From Pseudoflavonifractor sp. (GTDB taxonomy: Bacteria > Bacteroidota > Bacteroidia > Bacteroidales > Muribaculaceae): a DNA stretch of 64,000 bases. Both the position numbers and the translations under genes were made by a program. Positions 53,648-63,884 of the stretch are shown one piece after another. How positions within the stretch are numbered: position 1 is the first letter of the stretch; each line of letters begins with the position of its first letter. The DNA lies in assembly GCA_023667145.1 (NCBI GenBank), contig JAMPAQ010000001.1, positions 1,157,381-1,221,380 of the forward strand. The letters run 5' to 3'. The notes under the pieces were generated by a model that ran no database searches, was not told where the DNA came from, and saw only the letters and a program-made list of their open reading frames with translations.

Positions 53648-55084
53648 TCATAGTCTTATCTTGGTGTGGCGACCCGATGAGACCACTATATACACACCTG
53701 CGGGAAGGTTACGGATACCGACCTCAATGCCTTGCAGGTTATACACTTTCACGTCACCGTCAGCGACTATTGAGCCTCCAACGACACGGAATCCCGCCCC
53801 ATCGCCATCGGCGATGACATCGTCTATTCCCGAGCCACGGGTCAACCTCAACGCCGCGAGCTTGAACGACCGCCCATAGGCGGGATAGAGGCTCAGCCGG
53901 TGCTTACCGGCGGGCAATGTCAACGACAGGTCAATATCCTTCCATACGCCCGCGCCTCCAGTAGCGACAGCAGTCTTGCCTATCAGCTCCGTACCGTCAT
54001 CAAGCATGACCTTGTCGAGCGCACACCCGGTGCCACCAGCAGCTGACAGAGAGAGCGTGTAGTCCCCGGCCTCGGGGATCTCGACCTGATAGGTGATATA
54101 CTGATTGCGGGTATCACCGAGGTTTACGAGAGCTACATCGGGCGACACGCCCTCAACGACATCCATTCCCATACCCGTACTCCAGTCTATGAACTGAGTG
54201 GCGGGGAACACATCGTTGACCTGATGATAATATTCAGGGTCAAAAGTCGGGATGGCGGCATAAATCTTGCCTAGGGTAGTGTAGGCGGCAGTCTGACCTA
54301 TGCGCTCAAGGACCGATATAGCCGCCCAATTGTTGCTTCCCCGCTCCTTGAACCACGCATAGCGGAACACGTCGGGATCCTGTTCCAGGGCTATCAACAT
54401 GGGCACCATAAAATTGACTTGAGTGGTGACATTGTTGGTTATGGAGCCGGATGCAGCACAAAACTCTGTAAGCCACAATGGCCTGCCGTATTTCTTCAGG
54501 CGTGCGAGGTCGTTCATGACTGCCGTTGCATTGGGCATATAGGCATGATAGGCTATATAGTCGACCGATTCCAACCCGACAATCTCAAAAAACTCATCAA
54601 ACCATTTCACGGCATCGCTATATCCGGCCTTTGTACCCCAGTTCATCGCCGGAGAGACAATCTTGACTCCACGCTTGCGACATGCGCTGACGATGTTGGG
54701 CCATGATATGGCGGCCTGTTGCGGAGTCATGTCGGCCTGATCGGTGAGGTTTGGCTCATTGAAGCCGAGCAGGTATTTGGCCTCGGGATTACGGTCAAGA
54801 ATCTCAAGGACCGAAGCCTCCGACATGGCGGTGCCATCCTTGGGGCCGCTCCATATCATGGGCAGATACTCGATAGTCGATGTCCGCAGCAACTCCGAGT
54901 CACCGTTGAGACGGTTGCTCCAATTATACATCCATGAGGTCGAGCCCTCAAGCAGCTCTATGTCGGCCTTGCTAAGATTATTGAAGCACAAGCCGCGCTT
55001 CTCGCTCCTGCCCTGCCCCCACACCGGCACAGACACGGCCACCGACAATCCGGCAGCGACAATCAATGAAAGAGAATACTTCAT
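53648..55084 (-). CDS. GH128-like glycoside hydrolase, probable endo-beta-1,3-glucanase
   Basis: 478 residues with a signal peptide. The TIM barrel (residues ~28-275) has the Asl1/GH128 motifs YLLGFNEPNL (acid/base E110), YIAYHAYMP and LWLTEFCA (nucleophile E207). Known GH128 enzymes cut beta-1,3-glucans. A CBM6-like domain follows (YITYQVEIPEAGDYTLSLSAAG, PAGKHRLSLYP), then a sorting-like tail (VKVYNLQGIEV...LPAGVYIVVSSG). It lies upstream of SusC in the same locus. Confidence 0.85.
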   Translation of the reverse strand: MKYSLSLIVAAGLSVAVSVPVWGQGRSEKRGLCFNNLSKADIELLEGSTSWMYNWSNRLNGDSELLRTSTIEYLPMIWSGPKDGTAMSEASVLEILDRNPEAKYLLGFNEPNLTDQADMTPQQAAISWPNIVSACRKRGVKIVSPAMNWGTKAGYSDAVKWFDEFFEIVGLESVDYIAYHAYMPNATAVMNDLARLKKYGRPLWLTEFCAASGSITNNVTTQVNFMVPMLIALEQDPDVFRYAWFKERGSNNWAAISVLERIGQTAAYTTLGKIYAAIPTFDPEYYHQVNDVFPATQFIDWSTGMGMDVVEGVSPDVALVNLGDTRNQYITYQVEIPEAGDYTLSLSAAGGTGCALDKVMLDDGTELIGKTAVATGGAGVWKDIDLSLTLPAGKHRLSLYPAYGRSFKLAALRLTRGSGIDDVIADGDGAGFRVVGGSIVADGDVKVYNLQGIEVGIRNLPAGVYIVVSSGRHTKIRL

Positions 55085-55198
55085 ATAAAAATGTAAAAAC
55101 GTTCTATTTATTCACGACAGACAACTGCCGATCTCAACAATAAGGGGAGAAAAGAATATCTTCCCTCCCCCTGTGTCATCAAGTCTTGCCAGCAGGTC

Positions 55199-56053
55199 TT
55201 ATTTAACAATCTTTGAAGTCTTCACGCTACCGTCGGCCTTGATTTCCTTCTTGATGAAGAGTCCATTGTCAGGCTCAGCAAAGAGTACACGACCTTGAAT
55301 ATCAATATACTCGACAGCCACTGTCTCAGAGTCAGCGACAACATCGTCAAGAGCGGCATCGTCAGCGTTTGGAGCCTCAAACCAGCAAGGGCCATAAGAG
55401 ATGGACTTGCCACCAGCGGCACCATTGCTACCGGACACGAGCCAACTCTTGGGACCTGCGGCAGTGCCGTAGGGAACGGCGGCACGGAAAAGGAGGAGGT
55501 TGGTATCATCGTCAGCACCGCCCATGTGGTCGATAAACTTAGACGCGGAGACCTCGATGGTGTTCCACTTCGTGCCGGTGAAGTCAGCATCGGGGAAGTT
55601 GGCGGGAGTCACATCCACCTTATAAGGATCCTCGGCGAGACCCCACGGGCCGATAATCATATACATACCTTCGGGACAGTCGGTCTTGACCAACATCTTG
55701 AACGTCCAGTCAAAGTCGACATTGGAGAGACGTACCTTAGGCACTGTGGCATCCATGCCGGTAGCCTGAATGTTGCAACCGAAATATCCATAGTCGTTGG
55801 CCTCGGTAAGGGTGGTGTAGTTACCGACAGTCGAGTCATATCCGTCTGTAGCAGATGCGACGATAGCGCGGTTGTCCCATCCCATCCAAATATAGAACTG
55901 CCAAGCAGCAGGATCATCCGTAGTTCCGGGGAGGAAAGCCTCTGCGTTGGCTGGAAGTGTCTCGGGCGCGAATCCTAAATAATAACGTGTAGTCTGTGCC
56001 TGCATCGCCATTCCGGCCACGAGGGCGGCGCCAAGGAGTAAAGATTTTTTCAT
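55199..56053 (-). CDS. Secreted hypothetical protein with sorting-like tail
   Basis: 284 residues from the ATG at 56053, which begins a clean signal peptide (MKKSLLLGAALVAGMAMQAQ). The body is rich in Trp, Gly and Asp (QFYIWMGWDNRAIV, MIIGPWGLAEDPYKV, GTKWNTIEVSASKF) and looks like a beta-sandwich carbohydrate-binding module. The tail (AVEYIDIQGRVLF...NGLFIKKEI) matches other locus proteins. It sits between the regulator and GH128, so it is probably a glycan-binding member of the locus. No family is recognised. Confidence 0.7.
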   Translation of the reverse strand: MKKSLLLGAALVAGMAMQAQTTRYYLGFAPETLPANAEAFLPGTTDDPAAWQFYIWMGWDNRAIVASATDGYDSTVGNYTTLTEANDYGYFGCNIQATGMDATVPKVRLSNVDFDWTFKMLVKTDCPEGMYMIIGPWGLAEDPYKVDVTPANFPDADFTGTKWNTIEVSASKFIDHMGGADDDTNLLLFRAAVPYGTAAGPKSWLVSGSNGAAGGKSISYGPCWFEAPNADDAALDDVVADSETVAVEYIDIQGRVLFAEPDNGLFIKKEIKADGSVKTSKIVK

Positions 56054-56249
56054 TGTCTGAAAGAGTTTAGTTAGGTTAATAATAATTGAGTAATGCAAAT
56101 ATAGAGTGTATCTGTCGGGGATTGCACCTATTTGACAAGACAAGTAAAAATTTTAACTCTAAATATCTGTTAGTCAATGACAGTTATTTCCAACCAAGTA
56201 AAAGGTCTTATCGGACAACGAGGTCACATATCGGTACACGGGAAAGGAA

Positions 56250-57902
56250 TCAGGAGCTTTTCTTGCGGCGGGGCCGGTTGTTGTAGACCGTCTGGATGGA
56301 GCAGCGCAGCATCTTGGCGATGCGTGCGCTCTCGGTGATGCCGAGGCGATGGAGCGCCCAAATGCGCAGCTTGGTGTTAAGCAGCTCGCCCTCCCTCATC
56401 TCGATGCGGTCGGCAGGATCTTGCTCGGAGTTGTACTCGTCGAGGAAGTTGGGGAAGATGTGGATGAACGTCTCGTCGAAGCTCTTGTAGAAACGCTGCA
56501 TCTCGCCCTGTATCAGCGACTCGCTCTCAAGCATGTCGGCGAGTTCGCCATACTGGCGCGTCTTGACCTTGCGCAGTATCTTCTTGCGCAGGTCATCGAG
56601 GTCGTTTATATAGTCGGTGGAGAGATTGAACGCGTAACCGATATACTCCTCCTTGACGACATTTGACTCGCGGAGCTTGGCATTGGTGGCATTGAGGTCG
56701 TCGTTAAGGCGCTTCTGCTCATCGTGGGCCTCCGAGAGGTCGCGGTGGGCGACATGAAGCTGCTCGACGCGGCAGTTGAGCTCGCCGTTGACCGTGGCAA
56801 GCTGCTCGCGGTTGCGCCGCAACGTGCGTGACTGGCGCATCATGAACAGTATCAGGCCGAGCAAAACGACGACAAGCACGCTCACGATGACGAGCGAGGT
56901 GCGCACGACGCGGTCTTTCTCGTGGAGCTGCGCGAGATAGGCACGGCGCACGTCATCCTGGAATGACGAGATGTTGACCATGCGTATGCGGTTGTGATAG
57001 AAATGCGCCTGGTCGAGGCAATAGTTGATGTAGGCATAGGCGCGTGTTATCTCGCCGTGGTTGAACAGGAATGTCGCCAGCTCCTGCAACGAGGCGATGT
57101 CGCGGTTGACCGAGCGGACATCGGCCATCGACGAGTAGGCCATATACTTGACATATTCTGACGGACGGGCCTGCATCTCGTGGGTCTTGGCCACCCAATA
57201 GGCATCAATGGCGTCAATGCGGTTGTCGATGCGCGAGCTGTCGACGCGGCCCTCAAGCTCGCGGAGCATCTCAAGCGGGGTGTCCTTGCCAATCTTGGAG
57301 ACGGTGTAGGAGAGCCACTGGGGCGAATGTTCGTCGATGACCATGCCGAGGGAGTCCTTGTAGAGGTTTGACTTGGCGGCATACGCCTCCGACATCACCC
57401 GGTCGTCGCTGAGGTAAAGGCCATAGTGGGAGTAGAGGTAAGACATCGTGTCATAGTAGTTGGCACGCAGGTCGACGGGCAGCGACGACCCGTCGATGCC
57501 CGCCACGACACCGAGGGCCTCGGTGAAGAGGCCACAGGCCGAATAGACATAAGCCATCCTCGTCCCCCACTCGGCGTCGGCATAGGGATGGCCGAGCTGA
57601 CGGGAGAGGTCGAGGGCCTGACGCGCATAATGGATGGCCGAGTCGGAGTCAAAGGTGTAGTACTCGTCATAGAGGTTCTTGAGCTCGCCATAGCGGGACT
57701 CGGGAGTACGTGCCGACCTGAGACGCGACTTGATGGCGTCGACCCTGATCTCCTTGGCGCGGATAAAGGCCGAGTTGTCATTGACCATGGAGTCGAGACT
57801 ACGCAGCAAGTCCTCGTTGTCCTTGATAAAGCTGTAGGCTACAGAGGGTAGCGCACACAACAGCAGCAGTGTGGCAAGTATATATCGGAGCAGGTGTCGC
57901 AC
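56250..57902 (-). CDS. SusR-like membrane regulator with TPR sensor and C-terminal HTH (DUF6377 type)
   Basis: About 550 residues taking GTG at 57902 as start, because it follows a -7 box at 57946-57953 and begins a signal/anchor (VRHLLRYILATLLLLCALPSVAYS). Periplasmic TPR-like helices come next, then a membrane helix (VVRTSLVIVSVLVVVLLGLILFMM), a coiled coil, and a DUF6377-type cytoplasmic part ending in a helix-turn-helix (LGITESARIAKMLRCSIQTVYNNR). It fits SusR, which senses the released sugar and activates its locus. The family name is from memory. Confidence 0.8.
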   Translation of the reverse strand: MRHLLRYILATLLLLCALPSVAYSFIKDNEDLLRSLDSMVNDNSAFIRAKEIRVDAIKSRLRSARTPESRYGELKNLYDEYYTFDSDSAIHYARQALDLSRQLGHPYADAEWGTRMAYVYSACGLFTEALGVVAGIDGSSLPVDLRANYYDTMSYLYSHYGLYLSDDRVMSEAYAAKSNLYKDSLGMVIDEHSPQWLSYTVSKIGKDTPLEMLRELEGRVDSSRIDNRIDAIDAYWVAKTHEMQARPSEYVKYMAYSSMADVRSVNRDIASLQELATFLFNHGEITRAYAYINYCLDQAHFYHNRIRMVNISSFQDDVRRAYLAQLHEKDRVVRTSLVIVSVLVVVLLGLILFMMRQSRTLRRNREQLATVNGELNCRVEQLHVAHRDLSEAHDEQKRLNDDLNATNAKLRESNVVKEEYIGYAFNLSTDYINDLDDLRKKILRKVKTRQYGELADMLESESLIQGEMQRFYKSFDETFIHIFPNFLDEYNSEQDPADRIEMREGELLNTKLRIWALHRLGITESARIAKMLRCSIQTVYNNRPRRKKSS

Positions 57903-57945
57903 GGTATTAAATGTAATAGAGTCAATACAATGGGGTTTATCAATG

Positions 57946-57953
57946 CAAATATA
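57946..57953 (-). promoter_or_regulatory. -7 box of the SusR-like regulator promoter
   Basis: Minus strand reads TATATTTG. Transcription should start near 57939, so the start codon must lie below that; the GTG at 57902 is the first that keeps the signal/anchor. Confidence 0.6.
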
Positions 57954-58233
57954 GCAAATAATCGGCAATTTCCTAAGACCAAACCGACTATTTGTCATGC
58001 AAACGCGCCAAATTAACAAATCAACAGACCTGCATGTCTCGGATGGCGACACATAGCTATCACACAGGCAGACGCGGGCAATCCATCGCCGGACAGCCCG
58101 CGCCACAGTAAGTGCAATTACGGTTAAGTATTAAAATAGTTAAGGTCTTGACTAATTTGAACCCATTGTATTACTGAAATCTTATAATCTGCTATCTACA
58201 TTATTTCTTGTCGGGAAGCGACTCCCATGCGGG

Positions 58234-60513
58234 TTAGCGGACTGTGACCGCCGCCGTGGCTCGGATATCATCGGACGCCGCGCCGACATGCACGTCATAG
58301 CGGCCCGGGGCGACCTTCCAGCCGCGTGCATCGGTGTCATAGTGGCTGAACGACTCGGGGACGAGGTTGATAGTGACATCGCGTGTCTCGCCGGGGGCGA
58401 GGCTGACCTTGGCAAAGCCCTTGAGTTCCTTTATGGGACGGTCAGCGCCGCTGTCGGGAGCCGACAGATAGACTTGCACGACCTCAGCACCCTCGCGGTC
58501 GCCGGTGTTGGTCACCGGGACGGTCACCGTGACACCCTCTCCGGCGGCAATCTCGCGTGAGCCAAGTGCCGGACGGCCAAACTTGAATGTCGTGTAGCTC
58601 AATCCGTGACCAAAGGCAAAGTTGGGTTTGACCTTCCTATCGCGGGCGAGCTTGTCGGCATAGCGGTATCCGACATCGAGACCCTCGGTATATTCCACCG
58701 TGCCGTCGACACCGGGGTAGAGACGTGGGTCGCCCGAGGCGTGAACGGCATAGTCGGTAAGGGTGCGTGCGATGGTAAACGGCAGCTTGCCCGAGGGGTT
58801 GACGGCTCCAAACAGGACGCGGGCCAACGCGTTGCCGGCCTCGGAGCCTGAATACCACGACTCGACCACGGCTGGTACCAACGCAAGCCACGGCATGGCC
58901 ACGGCATTGCCGGTCTCAAGCACCACCACCGTGTGCGGATTAGCCTTGACAAGAGCCTCGATGAGTGCATCCTGCCCATAGGGCAACCCATAGTCGAGAC
59001 GGTCGACGCCCTCGCAGTCCTGATGCTGGTTTTTGTTGAGTCCACCGACATATATCACCACATCGGCATCACGGGCCGCCTCGACGGCCTCAGCCCGCAA
59101 CGCGTCGAGGTCAATATCCTTATGCTCGGGGGCGGCGGCATCCTTGCGGTCCTGGGCTATCTGGGCCGGGGACTCATATCCGGGCTTGTAAATCACCTCG
59201 GCCTGATCGCCGACAAAGGCGCGGATGCCCTGCAACGGTGTTATCTCGCGGAATGTCTTGAGCTGCGACGATCCGCCGCCCAGCGTCATCGAGTGGACGG
59301 CATTCTCGCCGACCACAAGTATCTTCTTGAGCGAGCCGAGGTCGAGCGGCAATATATCAGTCTTGCCCTTGCGTGTCGCCGGGGTGTTCTTGAGCAGCAC
59401 GATACCTTCCTCGGCTATGCGGCGGGCGATGGCGACATGTTGCTCGGTGGCAAACGAGCCCCAGGGACGGTTGCGGTCCATGGTCGTACGCATCGACAGC
59501 CGGAGCACGCGGCGCACCTTGTCGTCGAGATCCGACATGCTGTAGCGGCCCTCCCGCAGTCCCTTCAGATATGGAGCGGCCATGTAGTAGTTGTCATAGG
59601 CGTTGCTCTCACCCCAGTCGAGCCCGTTGGTCCAGCTGCCAAACTCCATGTCGAGTCCGCTGGCCACAACGCTGTCGGTATTATGGACCGCGCCCCAATC
59701 TGACACAGCGACGCCGTCAAAACCCCAGTCGCCCTTGAGGATGTCGAGCAGCAGCTCGCGGCTCTCGCAGGCGTGCTTGCCGCGAAACTTATTGTAACCC
59801 GGCATTATGGCCCACGCGCCACCATCGACGACGGCCGCACGGAATGCGGGAAGATATATCTCGTGGAGCGTGCGGTCATCGACCTCAACGTTTATGTGGT
59901 CACGGTCCTGTTCCTGATTATTGAGAGCATAATGCTTTACACACGCGGCGACACCATTCTGCTGCACACCTTTTATGTACGGCACCACCATCACCGATGA
60001 CAGGTAGGGGTCCTCGCCCATATACTCGAAACTGCGGCCATTGAGCGGCGTGCGGCATATATTGACCCCGGGGCCGAGCAGCACGTTCTTGTTGCGGTAA
60101 CGTGCCTCCTCCCCTATCGCCTTGCCGTATTGGAGCGACATCTCGGGATTCCATGTCGCGGCCAGGGCGGTCAGGGCGGGGAAAGCGGTGCAAGAGTCAT
60201 TGGTCCAGTCAGCCCAGTTCCACTCATCCCACAGCACTTCGGCGCGTATGCCGTGGGGACCGTCGGTCATCCAGTTCTCGGGTATGCCGAGCCGTCTCAC
60301 ACCGGGCGAACTGAATTTGCTCTGAGCGTGCAATATCGCGACCTTCTCCTCCAGGGTCATGCGGCTGAGGGCATCCTCCACCCGCTCCTCAATAGGCTTG
60401 GTATCATCAAGGTATGCCGGCACATCGGCGGCCGACATGGCAGCAGCGCCGCCGACAAGGCATGTCACGGTTACCAAATGAAAAAATCTCATCATCATTC
60501 CTGAATTTATCAT
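58234..60513 (-). CDS. GH3 beta-glucosidase
   Basis: 759 residues with a signal peptide. The GH3 N-terminal domain has WMTDGPHGIRAE, CVKHYALNNQEQDRDHINVEVDDRTLHEIYLPAF and the nucleophile D272 in FDGVAVSDWGAVH; the C-terminal domain and a fibronectin-like module (GREGAEVVQVYLSAP-like GDREGAEVVQVYL) complete the usual three-part layout. It should release glucose from beta-gluco-oligosaccharides in the periplasm. It starts 3 nt after the GH5 gene, so the two form one unit. Confidence 0.95.
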   Translation of the reverse strand: MINSGMMMRFFHLVTVTCLVGGAAAMSAADVPAYLDDTKPIEERVEDALSRMTLEEKVAILHAQSKFSSPGVRRLGIPENWMTDGPHGIRAEVLWDEWNWADWTNDSCTAFPALTALAATWNPEMSLQYGKAIGEEARYRNKNVLLGPGVNICRTPLNGRSFEYMGEDPYLSSVMVVPYIKGVQQNGVAACVKHYALNNQEQDRDHINVEVDDRTLHEIYLPAFRAAVVDGGAWAIMPGYNKFRGKHACESRELLLDILKGDWGFDGVAVSDWGAVHNTDSVVASGLDMEFGSWTNGLDWGESNAYDNYYMAAPYLKGLREGRYSMSDLDDKVRRVLRLSMRTTMDRNRPWGSFATEQHVAIARRIAEEGIVLLKNTPATRKGKTDILPLDLGSLKKILVVGENAVHSMTLGGGSSQLKTFREITPLQGIRAFVGDQAEVIYKPGYESPAQIAQDRKDAAAPEHKDIDLDALRAEAVEAARDADVVIYVGGLNKNQHQDCEGVDRLDYGLPYGQDALIEALVKANPHTVVVLETGNAVAMPWLALVPAVVESWYSGSEAGNALARVLFGAVNPSGKLPFTIARTLTDYAVHASGDPRLYPGVDGTVEYTEGLDVGYRYADKLARDRKVKPNFAFGHGLSYTTFKFGRPALGSREIAAGEGVTVTVPVTNTGDREGAEVVQVYLSAPDSGADRPIKELKGFAKVSLAPGETRDVTINLVPESFSHYDTDARGWKVAPGRYDVHVGAASDDIRATAAVTVR

Positions 60514-60516
60514 TGC

Positions 60517-61824
60517 TTAGTCTTTAAGTTTCATGGCATCAATATAGTCATGATGGCGCATCATGCGGTCGGCACGTGCATTTCTGGCATATTGGTCAAG
60601 GGCCATCCGGGCTGAATCGGGGTCGATTGAGGCCCGTGCAGCCCGTATCTCGCCGTAAGAGCCGCGTGGACTCTCGACAAACTCCACGACCTTGTCCCAA
60701 TAGGGTGGTGTAACGATGCCGGTCATGCCGCCATTGCCAATTTTCTTGTAAGGCCAAAACGTATATCCGATATTGACCTCGCGCATCACATCGACAAACG
60801 ATGCTATCCATTCATTGGTGTTATGGCCTATCTCACCCATATACATCGGCAATCCCGTCTTGTCCCGGAAGTCGATGAAGCTCCTTATGGCCTCACGTGT
60901 GGCCTCGCCGCCATAGCGATGGCATGTGTACATGATATTGTCGTCGAACGTCCAGTCGGAGAACGGCTCGAAATTGCTGTTCCACTGCGGGCCACCAAGC
61001 AGCACTATATGATTGGGGTCATGGCGGCGTATTGCCCGCGTGGCCCGCTTGTAGAGCGGCTCAAGGGCAGCGTTGAGCGAGTCACGCTCAGCGCCCTCCC
61101 AGTATGTTGCCACCGGCTCGTTGGCAAGCTCATAGCCGAGGATCACCGGCTCGTCCTTATACCTGGCCGCGATGGATTCCCACAGGCCGACAAATCGCCG
61201 CTGTGAGACAGTGTCGGTCATCAGCCACGGATAACCGTATGAGTCATCAATGTTGTCGCCAGTCTGACCGCCGGGACAATCGTGCATGTCGAGGATGACA
61301 CGCAAGTCGTGGCGGCGGCTCCACGTGATGACGGAGTCCATGAGCCGGAATCCCTCGGCGCTGTCGGCGACACCGAGATAACTCTCGTTGGTGAGCAGCT
61401 TGTAGTGGAACGGCAGACGTATAGTGTTGGCACCCGTGGAGGCGATAAACTCAATATCATCCTCTGTGACATAATTGTCGCGGAATCTCCGCCAGAACTC
61501 CGCGCCGTCATCGGGTCCGATGAGCTGGCACAGGGCCTCGTCAATCATGTGGGGCGATGAAGTACGGCTGAAGCCAAACATATATCCCTCGGGGTTGAGC
61601 CAGTTGCCGAGATTGGTTCCCTTTATATAGAATCTCTCACCATGTGAGTCGACGATATCATGACCGCTCACCCGCAGGAAATCGGGAGCCGAGCCCTCGT
61701 CCGACGATGCCGGAGCAGAACATGACATGACAGCACATCCGGCTACCATGGCCAAAACAAACGCGGCTATGCCATGCGGCACAGACAGCGCCATCTTTCT
61801 GACAAGCGATGAGTTCCCTAACAT
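60517..61824 (-). CDS. GH5-family glycoside hydrolase, lipoprotein
   Basis: 435 residues. Two possible lipobox cysteines (C30 in MVAGC, C35 in AVMSC) suggest a lipid-anchored, perhaps surface enzyme. The GH5 barrel shows NTIRLPFHY, VILDMHDCPGG, the acid/base E236 in GYELANEP and the nucleophile E331 in MYMGEIG. The phrase IKGTNLGNWLNPEGYMF near the start is like exo-beta-1,3-glucanases of this family. It is the first gene of the GH5-GH3 unit. The exact subfamily is not determined. Confidence 0.9.
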   Translation of the reverse strand: MLGNSSLVRKMALSVPHGIAAFVLAMVAGCAVMSCSAPASSDEGSAPDFLRVSGHDIVDSHGERFYIKGTNLGNWLNPEGYMFGFSRTSSPHMIDEALCQLIGPDDGAEFWRRFRDNYVTEDDIEFIASTGANTIRLPFHYKLLTNESYLGVADSAEGFRLMDSVITWSRRHDLRVILDMHDCPGGQTGDNIDDSYGYPWLMTDTVSQRRFVGLWESIAARYKDEPVILGYELANEPVATYWEGAERDSLNAALEPLYKRATRAIRRHDPNHIVLLGGPQWNSNFEPFSDWTFDDNIMYTCHRYGGEATREAIRSFIDFRDKTGLPMYMGEIGHNTNEWIASFVDVMREVNIGYTFWPYKKIGNGGMTGIVTPPYWDKVVEFVESPRGSYGEIRAARASIDPDSARMALDQYARNARADRMMRHHDYIDAMKLKD

Positions 61825-62014
61825 AATCTGTTTATAGACGTATACACTCGTGTGATAATAATCGGCACAAATTTCATCACAATCTCACATAAATAAAACA
61901 ACGCTTAACGGCAAGGTAAACTTTTTCGCATTTAACTTATTGACAAATTGACAGATACAATATCAGCGGAGTAGTCATGACGTAAGTGAATCATGATAAT
62001 ACAATGCAGATTTT

Positions 62015-62047
62015 TTTGCTTTTGCCACATACTTAATCGTATCTTTG
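62015..62047 (+). promoter_or_regulatory. Promoter of the GT39 gene
   Basis: TTTG at 62015-62018, a 21-nt spacer and TATCTTTG at 62040-62047 match the Bacteroidota consensus exactly. The start codon is 43 nt further. Confidence 0.75.
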
Positions 62048-62090
62048 CCACGTCAACACAATGTTATACCCCCTCTGACCGCCTCCCGCT

Positions 62091-63833
62091 ATGGCATTGA
62101 GATCCCCACATCTGCAAATCAAGGAATCAGACAAGACATGTCTGTGGTTGCTCATCATCTGTGCCATCACCGTGCTTCCATGGCTCGGACTCACTCCGTT
62201 CAACACGAAGGGGGAGCCACGCGAGGCGGTCGTGGCCATGTCGATGCTGCAGCAGCACGACTGGATATTGCCATCGAGCTGTGGAGGCGACATACCGTAC
62301 AAGCCGCCGTTTCTCGCGTGGCTCGTTGCCCTGCTGTCGTTGCCACTGGGCCATGTGACCGAGTACACCTCCCGACTGCCGTCGGCTCTGGCGCTCATAG
62401 CGATGACCATGGCGGGATTCCGGCTTTACAGCCTCCGCGCGGGGACTTCGGTGGCATTTATTGCCGCCGTGGTCACGATGACATCCTTTGAGGTCAACCG
62501 TGCGGCGATGACATGCCGCGTCGACATGCTGATGACGGCTTTCATGGTGATGGCGATGTACTGCCTGTATCGCCACATTGAGCATGGACTGCGACGCGGA
62601 GTGCCTTGGGTGGCCGTCGCGCTCATGAGCTGCGGGGTGCTGACAAAGGGACCCGTCGGGATGCTGCTGCCGTGTCTCGTCACGGGGATATACCTGCTGA
62701 TACGCGGCCACCGCTTTTGGCCTACGTTCGGGCGGCTCGCCGCTGCCGGGCTGCTGTCGCTGATAATCCCGGCGGTGTGGTACATCGCGGCCTACAATGC
62801 CGGGGGCGATGAGTTTGCGCGTCTCGCCATTGAGGAAAACTTCGGACGGTTTACCGGCTCCATGAGCTATGAGTCACACTCCAAGCCGCTATATTACAAC
62901 TTCATCACCCTCGTAGCGGGCTGGCTACCTTACACCCTGTTGCTGCTCATGTCGTTGGTCACGGTAAGGAGCAGGCGTGGTGTCGAGCCAATCGCCGGTC
63001 TGTGGGACCGCATACGCCATCTCAGCCCCCCCTCGCTCTATTCACTGACAGCCATCGTAGTGATATTCATCTTCTACTGCATCCCCGACAGCAAGCGCAG
63101 TGTCTACCTGCTGCCCATATATCCGTTTATCGGATACTTCATAGCCCGGCTCATAAAGTGGCTGGCACGGAGCCGCCCCGGCATCATCAAGGCGTTTGGC
63201 TGCGTGATGGCCACGATGTCACTAATAGTCTGCGTGGCATTTGTCACAATAAGGCTCGTGCCTGTCGCGCCGGAATGGTTCACAGGACGACATGCGACGC
63301 AGAATCTCGCTATGGCCGACGCGCTCCACTCCGTCCCTGTCATAGCCGGATGGCTGTTGTGGGTCATCGCGTTTTGGGCGGCAGCGGCATGGTGGAGGGT
63401 CAGCCGGTCGTCACGGCCACTGTGGTCTGTCGCGGCGACTCTCGCGGTCATCGTCACGCTCTACTGGTCGCTCGCGGGACTATACCAGCCGATTGTCCTC
63501 TCGACAAAGAGCGACCGCGATGCCGCCCGGGAGATTGCCGCGATAGTCCCTGAGGGCGAGATATACACCTACATCCCGACACCGATGCTGCGGTATTACA
63601 CCATCAACTTCTACATCGGCGACCGCACGCACCCCGTCACCGACCGTCTCGCGTCGGGCCAGGAGGTCACCCCGGCCCCGTTGCCCGACAACGGCTACAT
63701 CCTGATGAACGAAAATGACCTCCCGCACATAAATGCCATCTTCCCCGGCCACACATTCACCGAGGTCTACCACAACCCCCGCCGCAGCTGCGACACCCAC
63801 GCTACCACGACCCTCTACCGCTTCTCCCGCTGA
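62091..63833 (+). CDS. ArnT-like GT39/GT83 glycosyltransferase
   Basis: A 580-residue integral membrane protein with about twelve hydrophobic helices. The first periplasmic loop has TKGEPREAVVAMSMLQQHDWILP, equivalent to the DEGRYA...W motif of ArnT and related lipid-linked sugar transferases, followed by YKPPFLAWL. Such enzymes take sugars from undecaprenyl or polyprenyl phosphate and attach them to lipid A or protein. In Bacteroidota the acceptor is often unknown. The last 150 residues are a soluble domain. Single-gene unit with its own promoter. Confidence 0.88.
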   Translation: MALRSPHLQIKESDKTCLWLLIICAITVLPWLGLTPFNTKGEPREAVVAMSMLQQHDWILPSSCGGDIPYKPPFLAWLVALLSLPLGHVTEYTSRLPSALALIAMTMAGFRLYSLRAGTSVAFIAAVVTMTSFEVNRAAMTCRVDMLMTAFMVMAMYCLYRHIEHGLRRGVPWVAVALMSCGVLTKGPVGMLLPCLVTGIYLLIRGHRFWPTFGRLAAAGLLSLIIPAVWYIAAYNAGGDEFARLAIEENFGRFTGSMSYESHSKPLYYNFITLVAGWLPYTLLLLMSLVTVRSRRGVEPIAGLWDRIRHLSPPSLYSLTAIVVIFIFYCIPDSKRSVYLLPIYPFIGYFIARLIKWLARSRPGIIKAFGCVMATMSLIVCVAFVTIRLVPVAPEWFTGRHATQNLAMADALHSVPVIAGWLLWVIAFWAAAAWWRVSRSSRPLWSVAATLAVIVTLYWSLAGLYQPIVLSTKSDRDAAREIAAIVPEGEIYTYIPTPMLRYYTINFYIGDRTHPVTDRLASGQEVTPAPLPDNGYILMNENDLPHINAIFPGHTFTEVYHNPRRSCDTHATTTLYRFSR

Positions 63834-63884
63834 CCGCCGGAATTATTCAGCGAATAGTCATATCGTAAATAACTGATTATCAAT

